NCBI GenBank assembly: GCA_025774805.1
Contig: JALGZR010000025.1
Location: 1-64,000, forward strand
Length of the DNA: 64,000 nt
Source: a bacterium
GTDB lineage: Bacteria > ARS69
Direction: 5' to 3'
The position numbers and the translations under genes were made by a program. Positions within the stretch are counted from its first letter, which is position 1. Each line of letters opens with the position of its first letter. This document shows, piece after piece, positions 49,429 to 59,086 of the stretch. The notes under the pieces were generated by a model, which was not told the origin of the DNA, searched no databases, and saw only the letters and a list, made by a program, of their open reading frames with translations.

Positions 49429-50223
49429 ATGAGCGTGGCCACCTACCACAACCACACGAGCTGGAGCGACGGATCGGTGTCCGTCGCGGAGCTCGTGGAG
49501 CGCGCGGGCCGTCTCGGTGTCGACGAGCTGGGGATCTCAGATCACTACGTGCTGCACCCGTCCGGGCGGACGCCGCCCTGGGGAATGCCCGTGGATCGTC
49601 TCGCCGACTACGTCGAGGACGTGCGCACTCACGCGGGCGGGACGTCGCCGGTCGTCCGCCTCGGGCTCGAGGTCGATTGGTTTCCGGGCCAGGAGGAGGC
49701 AATTCGCGACGGCCTGGACGGTTTTCCATTCGACTTCGTCATCGGGTCGGTGCACGAAGTGGACGGGTTCCGGGTCGACGCGTCGGCACTCGACTGGGAC
49801 GAGCTTCGACCTGAAGAGCGGAACGAGCGGTTTCGGCTCTATTGGGTGAAGGTCCGCGCGATGGCGGAGAGTCGTCTCTTCGACATCGTCGGTCATGCCG
49901 ATCTGCCGAAGAAGTTCGGCCATCATCCCACGACCGATCTCGGCGCGGTCATCGACGAGGCGCTGGACGCGGTCGGCCGGGCGGGAATGATCGTCGAGCT
50001 GAACACGGCCGGATGGCACAAGCCGTGCGCGGACGGCTACCCGGCGCTCGAGCTCCTGAGGGAATGTCATCGACGGAAGATCGGCGTGACCCTCGCGGCG
50101 GACGCCCACGATCCCGCTCACCTTCTGCGCGATTTCCCCCGAGGCATCGAGCGGATTCGCCGGGCCGGCTACTCACGGATCGCGCGATTCCGTTGCCGAG
50201 AGATCGTTTACGAGAGCTTCTGA
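49429..50223 (+). CDS. PHP-domain histidinol-phosphatase-like protein (HisJ family)
   Basis: 'YHNHTSWSDGSVSVAELVERAGRLGVDELGISDHY', 'LGLEVDWFPGQEEAI', 'VIGSVHEVDGF', 'DIVGHADLPKKFG'. Confidence 0.87.
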   Translation: MSVATYHNHTSWSDGSVSVAELVERAGRLGVDELGISDHYVLHPSGRTPPWGMPVDRLADYVEDVRTHAGGTSPVVRLGLEVDWFPGQEEAIRDGLDGFPFDFVIGSVHEVDGFRVDASALDWDELRPEERNERFRLYWVKVRAMAESRLFDIVGHADLPKKFGHHPTTDLGAVIDEALDAVGRAGMIVELNTAGWHKPCADGYPALELLRECHRRKIGVTLAADAHDPAHLLRDFPRGIERIRRAGYSRIARFRCREIVYESF

Positions 50224-50361
50224 CCCGGGCGGCGGACCGCCCACGGGCGGCCGTCTTCGGGGCCTGGGAGGTCGGCTCTCATTGTGGTATTCTGAGGAAG
50301 AACGGTCGAGGTTCATTCCCCTCCCTCCGAACCTGCCTCACTCACATCCCGGAGTCGCATC

Positions 50362-51813
50362 ATGAGGTGGATAGGTCTCGTCGTGGGGGTGCTCACGGGG
50401 CTCTGGCCGCGGGGCGGCACCGCGGATCCGGCTCTTCGCGCCGATCCCGACACCATACCGCCCACGATCGCTTCGGCTCGCGTCGTCTACGATCCGGCGA
50501 ATCCCGAGGAGACCGCCCTCCTGGAATTCGTCTACAGCGAGCCCGTCGACTGGTTCGCGGCGGTCCACTTCACCAGCTACATCGACGTGAACACGGGTCA
50601 AAACCCGATTCAGGGTTTCTGGTATCCGCCGAACCGCACGGAGATCCGGTTCCCGAGCGGGTTCTACGGCTTCGGAACCTGCGAGCAGGTCAAGGTGATC
50701 AACGTTCAGGACCTCGCGGGAAACGTGATCGTCGACGACGGTGTCGGAAACGTCTTCACGTTTCACCTCGAGCAGCTGCTCGTGAAGGGACGGATGAGCG
50801 AGCGCATGAAGAGCCACGACACCCCTCCTCACACCTTTGCGCTCGAGGGGAGCATGGAGCCGCTCACGTGGTCCCCCCTCTGCGACGTCCAGCTCGAGGA
50901 CGCGGACGGGGACTCGACCTGGGCCCAGAAGGTCTTCTTCTGCGTGCCCTGCACGAGTGCGACCGGCGGCCCCGAGACCGCGGACGTCGAGTTCCGGTTC
51001 TCCCACCAGTGCAGCGATCTCGAGACGCTGCCCGGGAATCGCATGGTTACGCTCGATTCCGCGGCTCATCCCGATGGCCGGGACACGCTCGATCTCTGGT
51101 GGGAGGACGCGGCGCCGGTGAACCATACGAGCCACGACATCGACGTGATCTTCCGGGTCCAGGCCGCACCGATGGACCCCCCCTTCGGCCCGGGCGACTC
51201 GCTCGGCCTCGGCGGCAGCGAGCTTCCGCTGGCCTGGGACGTGCCGCCCGGGACACGCCTTCTGGATGACGGGGTCCCGCCGGACGGGATCGCGGGCGAC
51301 GGTATCTACGCGACCCGGTTGACGTTTCCGACCGGCACGTTCCGCAATCTGCAGTTCCGCTTCTTCCGGCGAGCGGCGGCGGAAACGGCATTCGCGCCCG
51401 AGTGTCCGGGAGATCCCAACCGATCGGCCTTCCTCGACGACTCCCTCTACTCGACGTCGGTTCCGCTCGAGCTGGACCTCCTCTTCGACGACTGCCCCTC
51501 CGCGACGGGTGCGGGCGAGCTTCCGCAAGGCGCGACGCGATCCCTGCTCGGCTCCATCTTCCCGAACCCGGCCCGGTCGGAGGCGACGGTTCCCTTCGCC
51601 GTTCCCTCTCGAACCCGCATCTCCCTCGAAGTGGTCGATGTGCGGGGCCGCCTCGTGCGCCGTCTCCTGAGCGAGGATCGGCCTGCGGGGAGCCATCGAG
51701 TGACCTGGGACGGCCGCACGGAGCGCGGACGAAACGCGCCCTCCGGGGTCTACTTCGTGAGGCTCGTCGCCGGAGACCGGGCGGAGAGCCGCCGGTTCGT
51801 GCTCACCCGCTGA
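50362..51813 (+). CDS. Secreted protein with FlgD-like C-terminal domain
   Basis: Signal peptide; C-term 'IFPNPARSEATVPFAVPSRTRISLEVVDVRGRLVRRLL...WDGRTERGRNAPSGVYFVRLVAGDRAESRRFVLTR'. Confidence 0.75.
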   Translation: MRWIGLVVGVLTGLWPRGGTADPALRADPDTIPPTIASARVVYDPANPEETALLEFVYSEPVDWFAAVHFTSYIDVNTGQNPIQGFWYPPNRTEIRFPSGFYGFGTCEQVKVINVQDLAGNVIVDDGVGNVFTFHLEQLLVKGRMSERMKSHDTPPHTFALEGSMEPLTWSPLCDVQLEDADGDSTWAQKVFFCVPCTSATGGPETADVEFRFSHQCSDLETLPGNRMVTLDSAAHPDGRDTLDLWWEDAAPVNHTSHDIDVIFRVQAAPMDPPFGPGDSLGLGGSELPLAWDVPPGTRLLDDGVPPDGIAGDGIYATRLTFPTGTFRNLQFRFFRRAAAETAFAPECPGDPNRSAFLDDSLYSTSVPLELDLLFDDCPSATGAGELPQGATRSLLGSIFPNPARSEATVPFAVPSRTRISLEVVDVRGRLVRRLLSEDRPAGSHRVTWDGRTERGRNAPSGVYFVRLVAGDRAESRRFVLTR

Positions 51814-51870
51814 AACAGCGACGGGCCTCGATCGGGAGAGGACCCCGGACCGGAGTCCCCGGCCCGACGC

Positions 51871-54168
51871 CTACCTCAGAAGGACCATGCTCCGGGAGAC
51901 GGTGCGCTCACCGGCCTGGAGACGGAAGAAGTAGATCCCCGAGGGACACTCCGCTCCTTCCCGATTCCGGCCGTCCCAGGGGACACTCTTTGAGCCGACC
52001 TTCTGGTGCTCGTTCACGAGCTCCGCGACGGTCCTCCCGTGAACGTCGAAGATCTCCAGACGGACCCGGCCGTCCGCCGCCAGGTCGTACTCGATTCGCG
52101 TACCGGGACCGAAGGGATTCGGGAAGTTGGCGGGCGAGGTCCCCCGCTCGACGAACGTGTCCAGCGACGAAACGTCGACCGCGCTCGAAACTCCCTCCCA
52201 CACCAGGGCCGGATCTCCGTACAGGTTGTAGTCGTACAGGTTCCAGTACTCGAAGTAGTGGTCCCACCCGTAGTTCACGTGGCAATAGTGCTTGGCGTCG
52301 TACAGGGCATCGCCGACCCTCCCGGCGCCGGACGGACCCGCGATCAGGTACCGGTTGAACTCGCAGCAGATCGACTCGGCTCCCCCTGGAGACGTGGGCC
52401 AATCTGCGGAGACCGCCGCGACTCGGGAGGAGCTGACCACCCCCGCGGAGGCGCCGAAGGAGGGAAGGGTCAACAGGTCGACCCCGAGACGTCCCTGGGC
52501 GTTCGGCTCCGGGTAGCCGACGTTGCAGGAGACGGCGAACACGATCGAGGGGTGATCGTCTTCCAGACTGACCCAATCCGCGACGAAAGCCTCGTGGCTG
52601 AAACCGTCCGAGCCGTCCGTCTCGGGCACGCCGTCCCCGTCGTCCCAATCCCAGATCACTCGCCACGCGCCGTTCGGCGATCCGTGGCCCGCCCAGTTCA
52701 CGATTCCGTACTTGCCGTTGCGCCACTCGCTCGTGAATGAGGCCTGGGTCAGGGCCAACCAGGGATAGGTCGACGGGCTCAGACCCTCGTGCTCACAGTA
52801 CCGGGCCATGGGCCATCCTCTCATGAAGCCGGTCTCGATCAGGTTCAGGCAGTCGGCCCCGTCGCGAAACGGAATGCCCATGTAATCCTGGTTCTCGTAG
52901 AACAGGATCGCCGCGCCGTGGAGCGCACAGTTCTTCCAGGCGCCGGTGTCCTGCTCGAACTGGACCAGCTTGTCGAGGGCGTACGTGATCTTGGTCAGGT
53001 TGTTCGTCGGAATCCGGCCGACGGAGATCTCCGCCAGGAAGTCGGGCGTGTCCTGACCGTACTCTCCGTAGTAGCCGTCCCCATCGGAGTCCCAGGACAC
53101 GTCGTCCGGAAACGACAGGTCCGCATAGTAGTAGTCGGTCGGAACGGATCCACCCGGGTTGGACGGGTTGGACGGGTTGTGCGCGTGATTCGTCGGATCG
53201 GCGAAGCAGTAGCGCATGGGGACGCGGGCGTAGTTGCCGATCAGCAGGACGTACTCGATGCCCCAAGGGCCGTAGGAGGCGCGAAGGAAGTTCCGGATCC
53301 TCTCGGCGAAGTCACCGCCGGGCTGATCGCCGATCTCGGGTCCGTTGCTCAGAACGATCCGGACATCGTGCCCGAGACCCGTCTTCCAGCTCACGAAATC
53401 GGAGGAGGTCACGGCGCTCACCATGTCGTCCCGCGCGATGATCACGTAGTCGTGGGTGTCGGGATTCGGCGGGGAGGGCGAGCCGCTCGGTTCGTACAGA
53501 GACGCCATCTGCGCGTAGTTCACGAACAGCCCCTCCGCCCGGTCGTCGGCGACGGTGTCCCGGAGAAGCCGGGCGACGGCCTGCCCTTCGGGGCCGGCGG
53601 GATCCGGAAGCGCGAATCGAATCCGAGCCCGCACCGATTCGTGGTGCGTCAGACGGCCCGAGGCGGCGCGATAGGTGAACGGACAGAACGAGATCGAGAC
53701 GTAGGAGTACTTCCGCAGCGTGCCCGATCCCGTGATCCGCGCGACCACCGGCGGATAGGCTCGATTCGAGCCGAAGACCTCGTCGTGGTTGCGGTTCCAC
53801 TCCCGCCGCATCTCCTCCATGACTTCCGGAGAATGCGTCAGGGGCACCAGGAGGGGAGTCGCGACGATCCGGTGGGTTCCCGGTACGTCGCGGGCACCGG
53901 TCTCCTGCACGTCCAGAGACAGGACGCGCGCGCCGGGGGGCAGGAGAACCGAGAAGTTCCGCGCCGGGAGCATGGGTCTCCCCGGCGCCATGAGGTGGCC
54001 GAATCCATCCATCTCGATCCGGGTGCCGCAGGGCTCGGTCACGAGACGGAATTCACCGGACGTGAGATCGATCGTCTGCACTTCGATTCGCTCCTCGGCG
54101 GTCGAGACCGACGCGAGGCCCGAGCAGGCCAGGCCCACGACCGCGGCGAGCAGGGCGGGTCTTTTCAC
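51871..54168 (-). CDS. C25 (gingipain-like) cysteine peptidase with FlgD-like C-terminal domain
   Basis: 'HDYVIIARDDMVSAVTSSDFVSWKTGLGHDVRIV', 'EYVLLIGNYARVPMRY', 'IVNWAGHGSPNGAWRV', 'SIVFAVSCNVGYPEP'; C-term 'FPNPFGPGTRIEYDLA...SGIYFFRLQAGERTVSRSMVLLR'. Confidence 0.88.
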   Translation of the reverse strand: MKRPALLAAVVGLACSGLASVSTAEERIEVQTIDLTSGEFRLVTEPCGTRIEMDGFGHLMAPGRPMLPARNFSVLLPPGARVLSLDVQETGARDVPGTHRIVATPLLVPLTHSPEVMEEMRREWNRNHDEVFGSNRAYPPVVARITGSGTLRKYSYVSISFCPFTYRAASGRLTHHESVRARIRFALPDPAGPEGQAVARLLRDTVADDRAEGLFVNYAQMASLYEPSGSPSPPNPDTHDYVIIARDDMVSAVTSSDFVSWKTGLGHDVRIVLSNGPEIGDQPGGDFAERIRNFLRASYGPWGIEYVLLIGNYARVPMRYCFADPTNHAHNPSNPSNPGGSVPTDYYYADLSFPDDVSWDSDGDGYYGEYGQDTPDFLAEISVGRIPTNNLTKITYALDKLVQFEQDTGAWKNCALHGAAILFYENQDYMGIPFRDGADCLNLIETGFMRGWPMARYCEHEGLSPSTYPWLALTQASFTSEWRNGKYGIVNWAGHGSPNGAWRVIWDWDDGDGVPETDGSDGFSHEAFVADWVSLEDDHPSIVFAVSCNVGYPEPNAQGRLGVDLLTLPSFGASAGVVSSSRVAAVSADWPTSPGGAESICCEFNRYLIAGPSGAGRVGDALYDAKHYCHVNYGWDHYFEYWNLYDYNLYGDPALVWEGVSSAVDVSSLDTFVERGTSPANFPNPFGPGTRIEYDLAADGRVRLEIFDVHGRTVAELVNEHQKVGSKSVPWDGRNREGAECPSGIYFFRLQAGERTVSRSMVLLR

Positions 54169-54515
54169 GATCCTCTCCTCGTGTTGATCGACCCGGCGGC
54201 GCCGCGGGGTCCGGGCAACCGGTCCGGCCTCTCGTGCTCGCCGCGGGGGAGTGCGGATCCGCGAAAGGCGGGACGGGTGCCGGCACCGGGATCCACGGGT
54301 CGTGTCATCACCTTACGAACCGGCCGAGCGACCGCCCGGCGATCCCGACTCGATTCTTGCACGAGGCGGGGCTCGGCCGACATGACCTTCGTCGTGCAAA
54401 GAACTGATATATGTCAGTTTTGGTGCCTCCGGCGCCGCGGCATTCGGTGGACCCGGAGACGGAGGCGGGAACGCCTTTCAGCGCCCCCGCCAAGGCCTTT
54501 CCTCGCGACCGGAGT

Positions 54516-55172
54516 CTACGGGCAGGACACGGTCGAGCAGTCTACGGTCAGACCGCTGGCCCAGAAGCCCAGATCGTACACGTCCACCGTGCCGTCGCAC
54601 GTGTAGTCCATGTAAACGTCGTAGCCCGGCGGAAGGCCACCGGCCCACAGGGCGAGGCTGAACACGTTCGTGACGCCGCTGGGATCCCCGCGGAGGTTCG
54701 TGCTCGTGAACGGGATCCAGGTCTCTCCGCCAATGGGGATGTCGTACGGGCACCGGGCGGTAACGGAGTAGCTCAGGTGCCCCCGGCCCTGGACGAAGGG
54801 AAAGTAGAACTCGACGCGGCCGTTCGCGTCCGTGGTGCCCGTCCCGCGGAAAGCACAGCAGTCCCAGAACGCCTTGCCGCCCAGGCCGTATCCCGAGATC
54901 GTGTCGTCATACTGGAGGTGAGCCGTGGTCAGACATCCGGCGACCGGGTTCGCAAACTCGTCTCGAAGGGTCACGTAGACGATCAGCGTATCTCCGAGGG
55001 ACCCGGGAGAATCGTGATTGGTGAACTTGTGATGACAAGGAGTGCTTCCGACGTTGTTTCCGACGCCGCAGAGAGGCGGGAGGGGGAGGACCGCGAGGGC
55101 AATCGAGCTGCAAGCGAAGAGGATCAGGGGGGAGAGGGCCAAGGATCTGCGCATCAGACACCTCCAATGCAA
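54516..55172 (-). CDS. Secreted hypothetical protein with dockerin-like tail
   Basis: Signal peptide; C-term 'GVTNVFSLALWAGGLPPGYDVYMDYTCDGTVDVYDLGFWASGLTVDCSTVSCP'. Confidence 0.6.
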   Translation of the reverse strand: MHWRCLMRRSLALSPLILFACSSIALAVLPLPPLCGVGNNVGSTPCHHKFTNHDSPGSLGDTLIVYVTLRDEFANPVAGCLTTAHLQYDDTISGYGLGGKAFWDCCAFRGTGTTDANGRVEFYFPFVQGRGHLSYSVTARCPYDIPIGGETWIPFTSTNLRGDPSGVTNVFSLALWAGGLPPGYDVYMDYTCDGTVDVYDLGFWASGLTVDCSTVSCP

Positions 55173-55776
55173 AAGCGCTCGGCCGGGTGAGGCTCGAACA
55201 CGGACGGCCGCTCACTGAGGGAAGCGAGCTCACTGCAACGGAGTCTGACGATCGTTTCGGTACGCTCCTCCCTTCCTGGCCTGGTCAAGGACAATCCTAC
55301 TATCATCGCCACGGCGGGGTCAATTCGACGCGCCTCCCGGCCCTTCGAGCCATCGTGGGTAGACCGTTCATCCGCATCCGCCGAACCCGGCTTCCAGATG
55401 CCGATCGACCGGATGCGGTCCTTCACGCGCCGGGCGTTACGCTCGTTGGCGGCACGCTTGGTGCACGCACTCGACACCGCCGGTGCGGCCGGACGGCAGT
55501 GAACTCTCGAGCGCCGACTGGAACCGTGGGGAGCGACGATTCACCGAACGGGGAGGCAGGACCCGAGCGGCCGGCTCTGCCCCGCGATTCTCGCCGGTCT
55601 CTGCTGCGGCCGTCCCCGCCCACCGTTCCGAGACGTCGGCCTCGGTATCGTTCCTGCTTGAGGTCCCCTTCCTGACGGGATCAAGCCACCCAGCGGCGGT
55701 GCGCTCTCGCCCGATTGCCCGCCGACCTCGGTTCCGTTGCCAGAAGACCCGCTCCCCCGTGGAGACCGTGAACATC

Positions 55777-56034
55777 ATGACCCGACACGCGAAGCTCTCT
55801 CCTCTCCCCGTACGGTATGCCGTCACCGCCCTGCTGGCCGCACTCCTCCTCTCGGCCGCGCTCCTTCCCCCGACCGGTTCTCCGGGAGCGGCGCCGGAGT
55901 CGGTGCCCGAAGAGGCGACCGGAGCGGGGTGGAAGCTCTGCGCGATGGGAATCGCGATGGCCGTTCTGGGATTCGCGAGCAACAACGGGGCGATGGGAAG
56001 CGCGGGATGCGCGATCGCGTCCACCGGCTGCTGA
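55777..56034 (+). CDS. Small exported peptide (85 aa), Gly/Ala/Cys-rich C-terminus
   Basis: 'MTRHAKLSPLPVRYAVTALLAALLLSAALLPPTGSPGAAPESVPEEATGAGWKLCAMGIAMAVLGFASNNGAMGSAGCAIASTGC*'. Confidence 0.45.
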   Translation: MTRHAKLSPLPVRYAVTALLAALLLSAALLPPTGSPGAAPESVPEEATGAGWKLCAMGIAMAVLGFASNNGAMGSAGCAIASTGC

Positions 56035-56168
56035 GGGCGGCGTTCATCCGGGGCCGGGAGTCGGTGGGGCGCGCCGACTCCCTCCTCGGCGCTCCCCGCG
56101 AAGTCTCCGCGACCGGGACACGCCCGCGCTCGGCCGGGGCGAGAAAGCCGGCCTCCGAGGCCACGACC

Positions 56169-56349
56169 TGACCTGCATTTCTCACCCGGCTCTGCTGCGG
56201 CAGCGGCGAAGCCGCGCCTGGCTTCGTCGTTGGGGCACTTCCGTCCTGCGACGGGGCTACGGCCCCGCCTCGGGCGAAAGCACCCCATCTCCTCGCCAGA
56301 CACGGCCATCCGCAGCCTCGCGACGAGCCTGGTGAGAAATGCAGGCTAA
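56169..56349 (+). repeat. Copy I: full-length (~181 bp) dispersed palindromic repeat
   Basis: CTGACCTGCATTTCTCACCCGGCTC...GAGCCTGGTGAGAAATGCAGGCTAA; strongly similar throughout to copy D. Confidence 0.95.
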
Positions 56350-57446
56350 CGATAGAGATTCTTGATGGCGGACCACGACGCCGAGGGGATTCTCGCCGAC
56401 GTGGAGACCGAGGTCGCGTCTCCCGTGAAGCCGGTAACGGTCAGCACGTAAAGCCGTCCACAGGGGATCCCGGTGAAGACGGAGGGCCCCACCCAGAACC
56501 AGTAGACTCCGGGAGGGAAGGTGTACGAGATCGTCGCGACGTCCGGAAAGACGCCGGCTTCGGCCGACCCCAGGACCTCCGGGGGACCCTCGCAGCCCGC
56601 GTTGGCATCCATCACGACGATCAAGACGGGGAACTGAGCCGTGCACTTGAACGTGATCGTGTTCTCTTCGACCACTTGGAGCTCGTACCAATCCGAGTCC
56701 CGGAAGCTGCTTCCCTCGAAGAGGAAGGTCCCGCTCGTGCCGCAGACGGCGAAAGAGCGGCCGTTCGCTGTTCCATGGAGGGTGCTGAACGCGGGTTGGG
56801 GATACGCCTTGCAGCCGCTGTTGAACTGGTCCTCGTACCCGTCGTAACAGTCCGGCTCCCCCTCGGCGATCGCATCCGCCGGACACTCGAGGGTTTCGAA
56901 GACAACCTCGTCGATCTGCAGGAAGAAGTCGCCGCAGAGCTCGCCGTATCCGTCGACGACGATGTAGTACGTGTTGCCGGCGATCACGGGCAGCGAGAAG
57001 ATCTCGGAGCGATAGCCGTCCGGTCCACATGCGTCGTCGTTGCAGGCGACGAGGTTCGGCCACGCGTTCTCGTAGACGTAGACCTTCGTGTCGTAGGCCG
57101 ACTCGCACAGACTGACGCCGATGTGGGAGTCGTGACCGGGCGTATACGCGTAGACGACATCCGGCGCCGTCGAGCCGTCGAAGGGACAGACTTCGTCATA
57201 GTCGTCGAGGAAACCGCACGTGGTCCCGAAGTCGGCATACGGAAGAACGGCGATGGGGAGAGCGGTGGCGATGTCCTCCCCGGCCACGACCGGCCGGGGG
57301 ACGTCCCGGCCGTGAAGTGCTGCACCGTTCGCGGGGGAGGGTCTCTCGGATTCGACAGGCCGTCGCGCGGTCAGGTCCGAAGCGGACGCTCCGGCGAGTG
57401 AGGTCAGGAGAACGGCCAGCAGTGGAGCGATGAGCGCGTTTCTCAT
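56346..57446 (-). CDS. Secreted hypothetical protein with pre-peptidase (PPC)-like domains
   Basis: ATG 57446 signal peptide 'MRNALIAPLLAVLLTSLAGASA'; 'DVVYAYTPGHDSHIGVSLCESAYDTKVYVYENAW...GNTYYIVVDGYGELCGDFFLQIDE'; stop codon lies in repeat I. Confidence 0.7.
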   Translation of the reverse strand: MRNALIAPLLAVLLTSLAGASASDLTARRPVESERPSPANGAALHGRDVPRPVVAGEDIATALPIAVLPYADFGTTCGFLDDYDEVCPFDGSTAPDVVYAYTPGHDSHIGVSLCESAYDTKVYVYENAWPNLVACNDDACGPDGYRSEIFSLPVIAGNTYYIVVDGYGELCGDFFLQIDEVVFETLECPADAIAEGEPDCYDGYEDQFNSGCKAYPQPAFSTLHGTANGRSFAVCGTSGTFLFEGSSFRDSDWYELQVVEENTITFKCTAQFPVLIVVMDANAGCEGPPEVLGSAEAGVFPDVATISYTFPPGVYWFWVGPSVFTGIPCGRLYVLTVTGFTGDATSVSTSARIPSASWSAIKNLYR

Positions 57447-57562
57447 CAGGGTCCTCGCACGTCCATCGTGGCGTCGGGGACCGGAACGCCTCCTACGATT
57501 TCCGACGATACACACACCGGCGTGATGAATGCAAGCGAAGCCGGGCGCGATTTGCCGTTACC

Positions 57563-57592
57563 GCGGCGGAGGCTCGTGAAAAACGCAGGTCA
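57563..57592 (+). repeat. Copy J: diverged right-terminal fragment of the dispersed repeat
   Basis: GCGGAGGCTCGTGAAAAACGCAGGTCA; abuts the hdrCB stop codon. Confidence 0.6.
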
Positions 57593-59086
57593 GGCCGACT
57601 TTTCGAACCGCCGCAGGCACTCCGGCTTGAAACGATGCCGCTCCAGCCCGAGCTCGTCGTAGGGAACTCCCTGGGCGAAGGCGAGGAGCTGCATGTAGTA
57701 GATCGAGGGGATGTGGAAGTCCTCCTCGAACCGCTGCGCGATCTTCATCTGCCCGTGATCGAACTGGCCGAAGCAGGTGGGGCAGATGAGGCAGAGAAGC
57801 TCGGCGTCCTCCTCCCGGACGGAGGTGAGCAGGTCGCGCATCATGTTCGCAGGGAGGTCCTCTTCCTGGCAGGCCTTTCCGCAGCAGAGGTGCCAGTTGT
57901 GATGGCGCACGGGCTCGGCGCCGAGGGCACCGACGAGGTCCTCCATCATTCTCGGGTCGTTGGGATCGTCGACGCGCATCACCGCGCTCGGCTTGAGAAG
58001 ATGGCAGCCGTAGTGGATGGCGATCTGGAGACCCTCCAGAGGGCGCACCACCGAATCCCGAATCCGTCCGATTCCGATGCAGTCGCGGAGAACCGTGGCC
58101 ACGTGGCGAACCCGGGTGGTCCCGTGGTACCGGCGTCCGATGCGGCGAAGCCGCCGGTCCACCTTCTCCAGGAGCTCGGAGTCATGCAGCAGGTGCCAGG
58201 CCTCGGAAAGGGTCGCGGTGCAACCCGAGCAGTTCGTTACGACGTCGAGCCCCAGCTCCTCGGCGAGTGAGAGGTTGCGGGCCGCCACGGTCAGCCAGCT
58301 CAGCTTGTCCTTCGACTTGAAGTAGATCGGATCGGGGCAGCACGAGGCCCCCTCCATGTCCACGAGCTTCACGCCGAGGGTCTCGAGGGTGCGGCGGATC
58401 GCCTTCTCCATCGCGGGATAGCGCGCCGGAATCAGGCAGCCGGGGAAGAATGCGAAGCGGTCGGTTCTCGTCACCGGGTGCGGAGAGATCTCCTTCTCCA
58501 CCACCGGGTCCGGCCCGTCCTCCGGCGGCTCCTCCAGGAGCGTACGGATCTCGTCGACCGGGACGGCCGGCATCGGGGAGAGCCCGAACTTCTCGCGCTG
58601 CCGGTCGACCGCGGTGGAGGCCGGCACCGTCCGGCCCGTGGTCTCGAAGGTCTTGATGACCCGCTCCACCCCGGCGGAGATCAACCCCCGATCGGCCAGC
58701 ATGTTCTTGAGGGAGAGGATCACCTCGACCGGTTTGACTTCCTGCGGACAGCGCTCGTGGCAGTTGTAGCAGTTCGTGCAGAGCCAGAGGACGGACTCCT
58801 CGCCCAAGAGCTCCGGCTCCAGCCCGTACAGGACCTGCAACATGATCTCGCGCGGGTTGAACTTGTCGCTGTAAATGGCCGCGGGGCAATCGCCGACGCA
58901 GGCGCCGCACTGGTAGCAGAAGTTGGCGAGGTTTCCCTCCACCTTCTTCGCCAGCTCCCGCCGGAACTCGAAGTCGACGTGGACGACATCGCCCTCGGGT
59001 CTCGCCCCGTCCTCCGACTTCGGCGTGTCCTCGGTCTTCGGTGCGGGCTCGGGTTTCGATGCGGGCTCAGGCTTCGGTGCGGGCAT
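57590..59086 (-). CDS. HdrC-HdrB fusion (heterodisulfide reductase-like Fe-S protein with CCG domains)
   Basis: 'NFCYQCGACVGDCPAAIYSDKFNPREIMLQVLYGLEPELLGEESVLWLCTNCYNCHERCPQEV'; 'FFPGCLIPARYPAMEKAIRRTLETLGVKLVDMEGASCCPDP'; 'HYGCHLLKP', 'HLCCGKACQ'. Confidence 0.9.
   Translation of the reverse strand: MPAPKPEPASKPEPAPKTEDTPKSEDGARPEGDVVHVDFEFRRELAKKVEGNLANFCYQCGACVGDCPAAIYSDKFNPREIMLQVLYGLEPELLGEESVLWLCTNCYNCHERCPQEVKPVEVILSLKNMLADRGLISAGVERVIKTFETTGRTVPASTAVDRQREKFGLSPMPAVPVDEIRTLLEEPPEDGPDPVVEKEISPHPVTRTDRFAFFPGCLIPARYPAMEKAIRRTLETLGVKLVDMEGASCCPDPIYFKSKDKLSWLTVAARNLSLAEELGLDVVTNCSGCTATLSEAWHLLHDSELLEKVDRRLRRIGRRYHGTTRVRHVATVLRDCIGIGRIRDSVVRPLEGLQIAIHYGCHLLKPSAVMRVDDPNDPRMMEDLVGALGAEPVRHHNWHLCCGKACQEEDLPANMMRDLLTSVREEDAELLCLICPTCFGQFDHGQMKIAQRFEEDFHIPSIYYMQLLAFAQGVPYDELGLERHRFKPECLRRFEKSA

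Noticed and set aside
53150-53180. Short GGGTTGGAC tandem repeat in the C25 peptidase gene
   Set aside because: Only about three 9-bp units encoding NPSNPSNPG; in frame and too short to argue phase variation.
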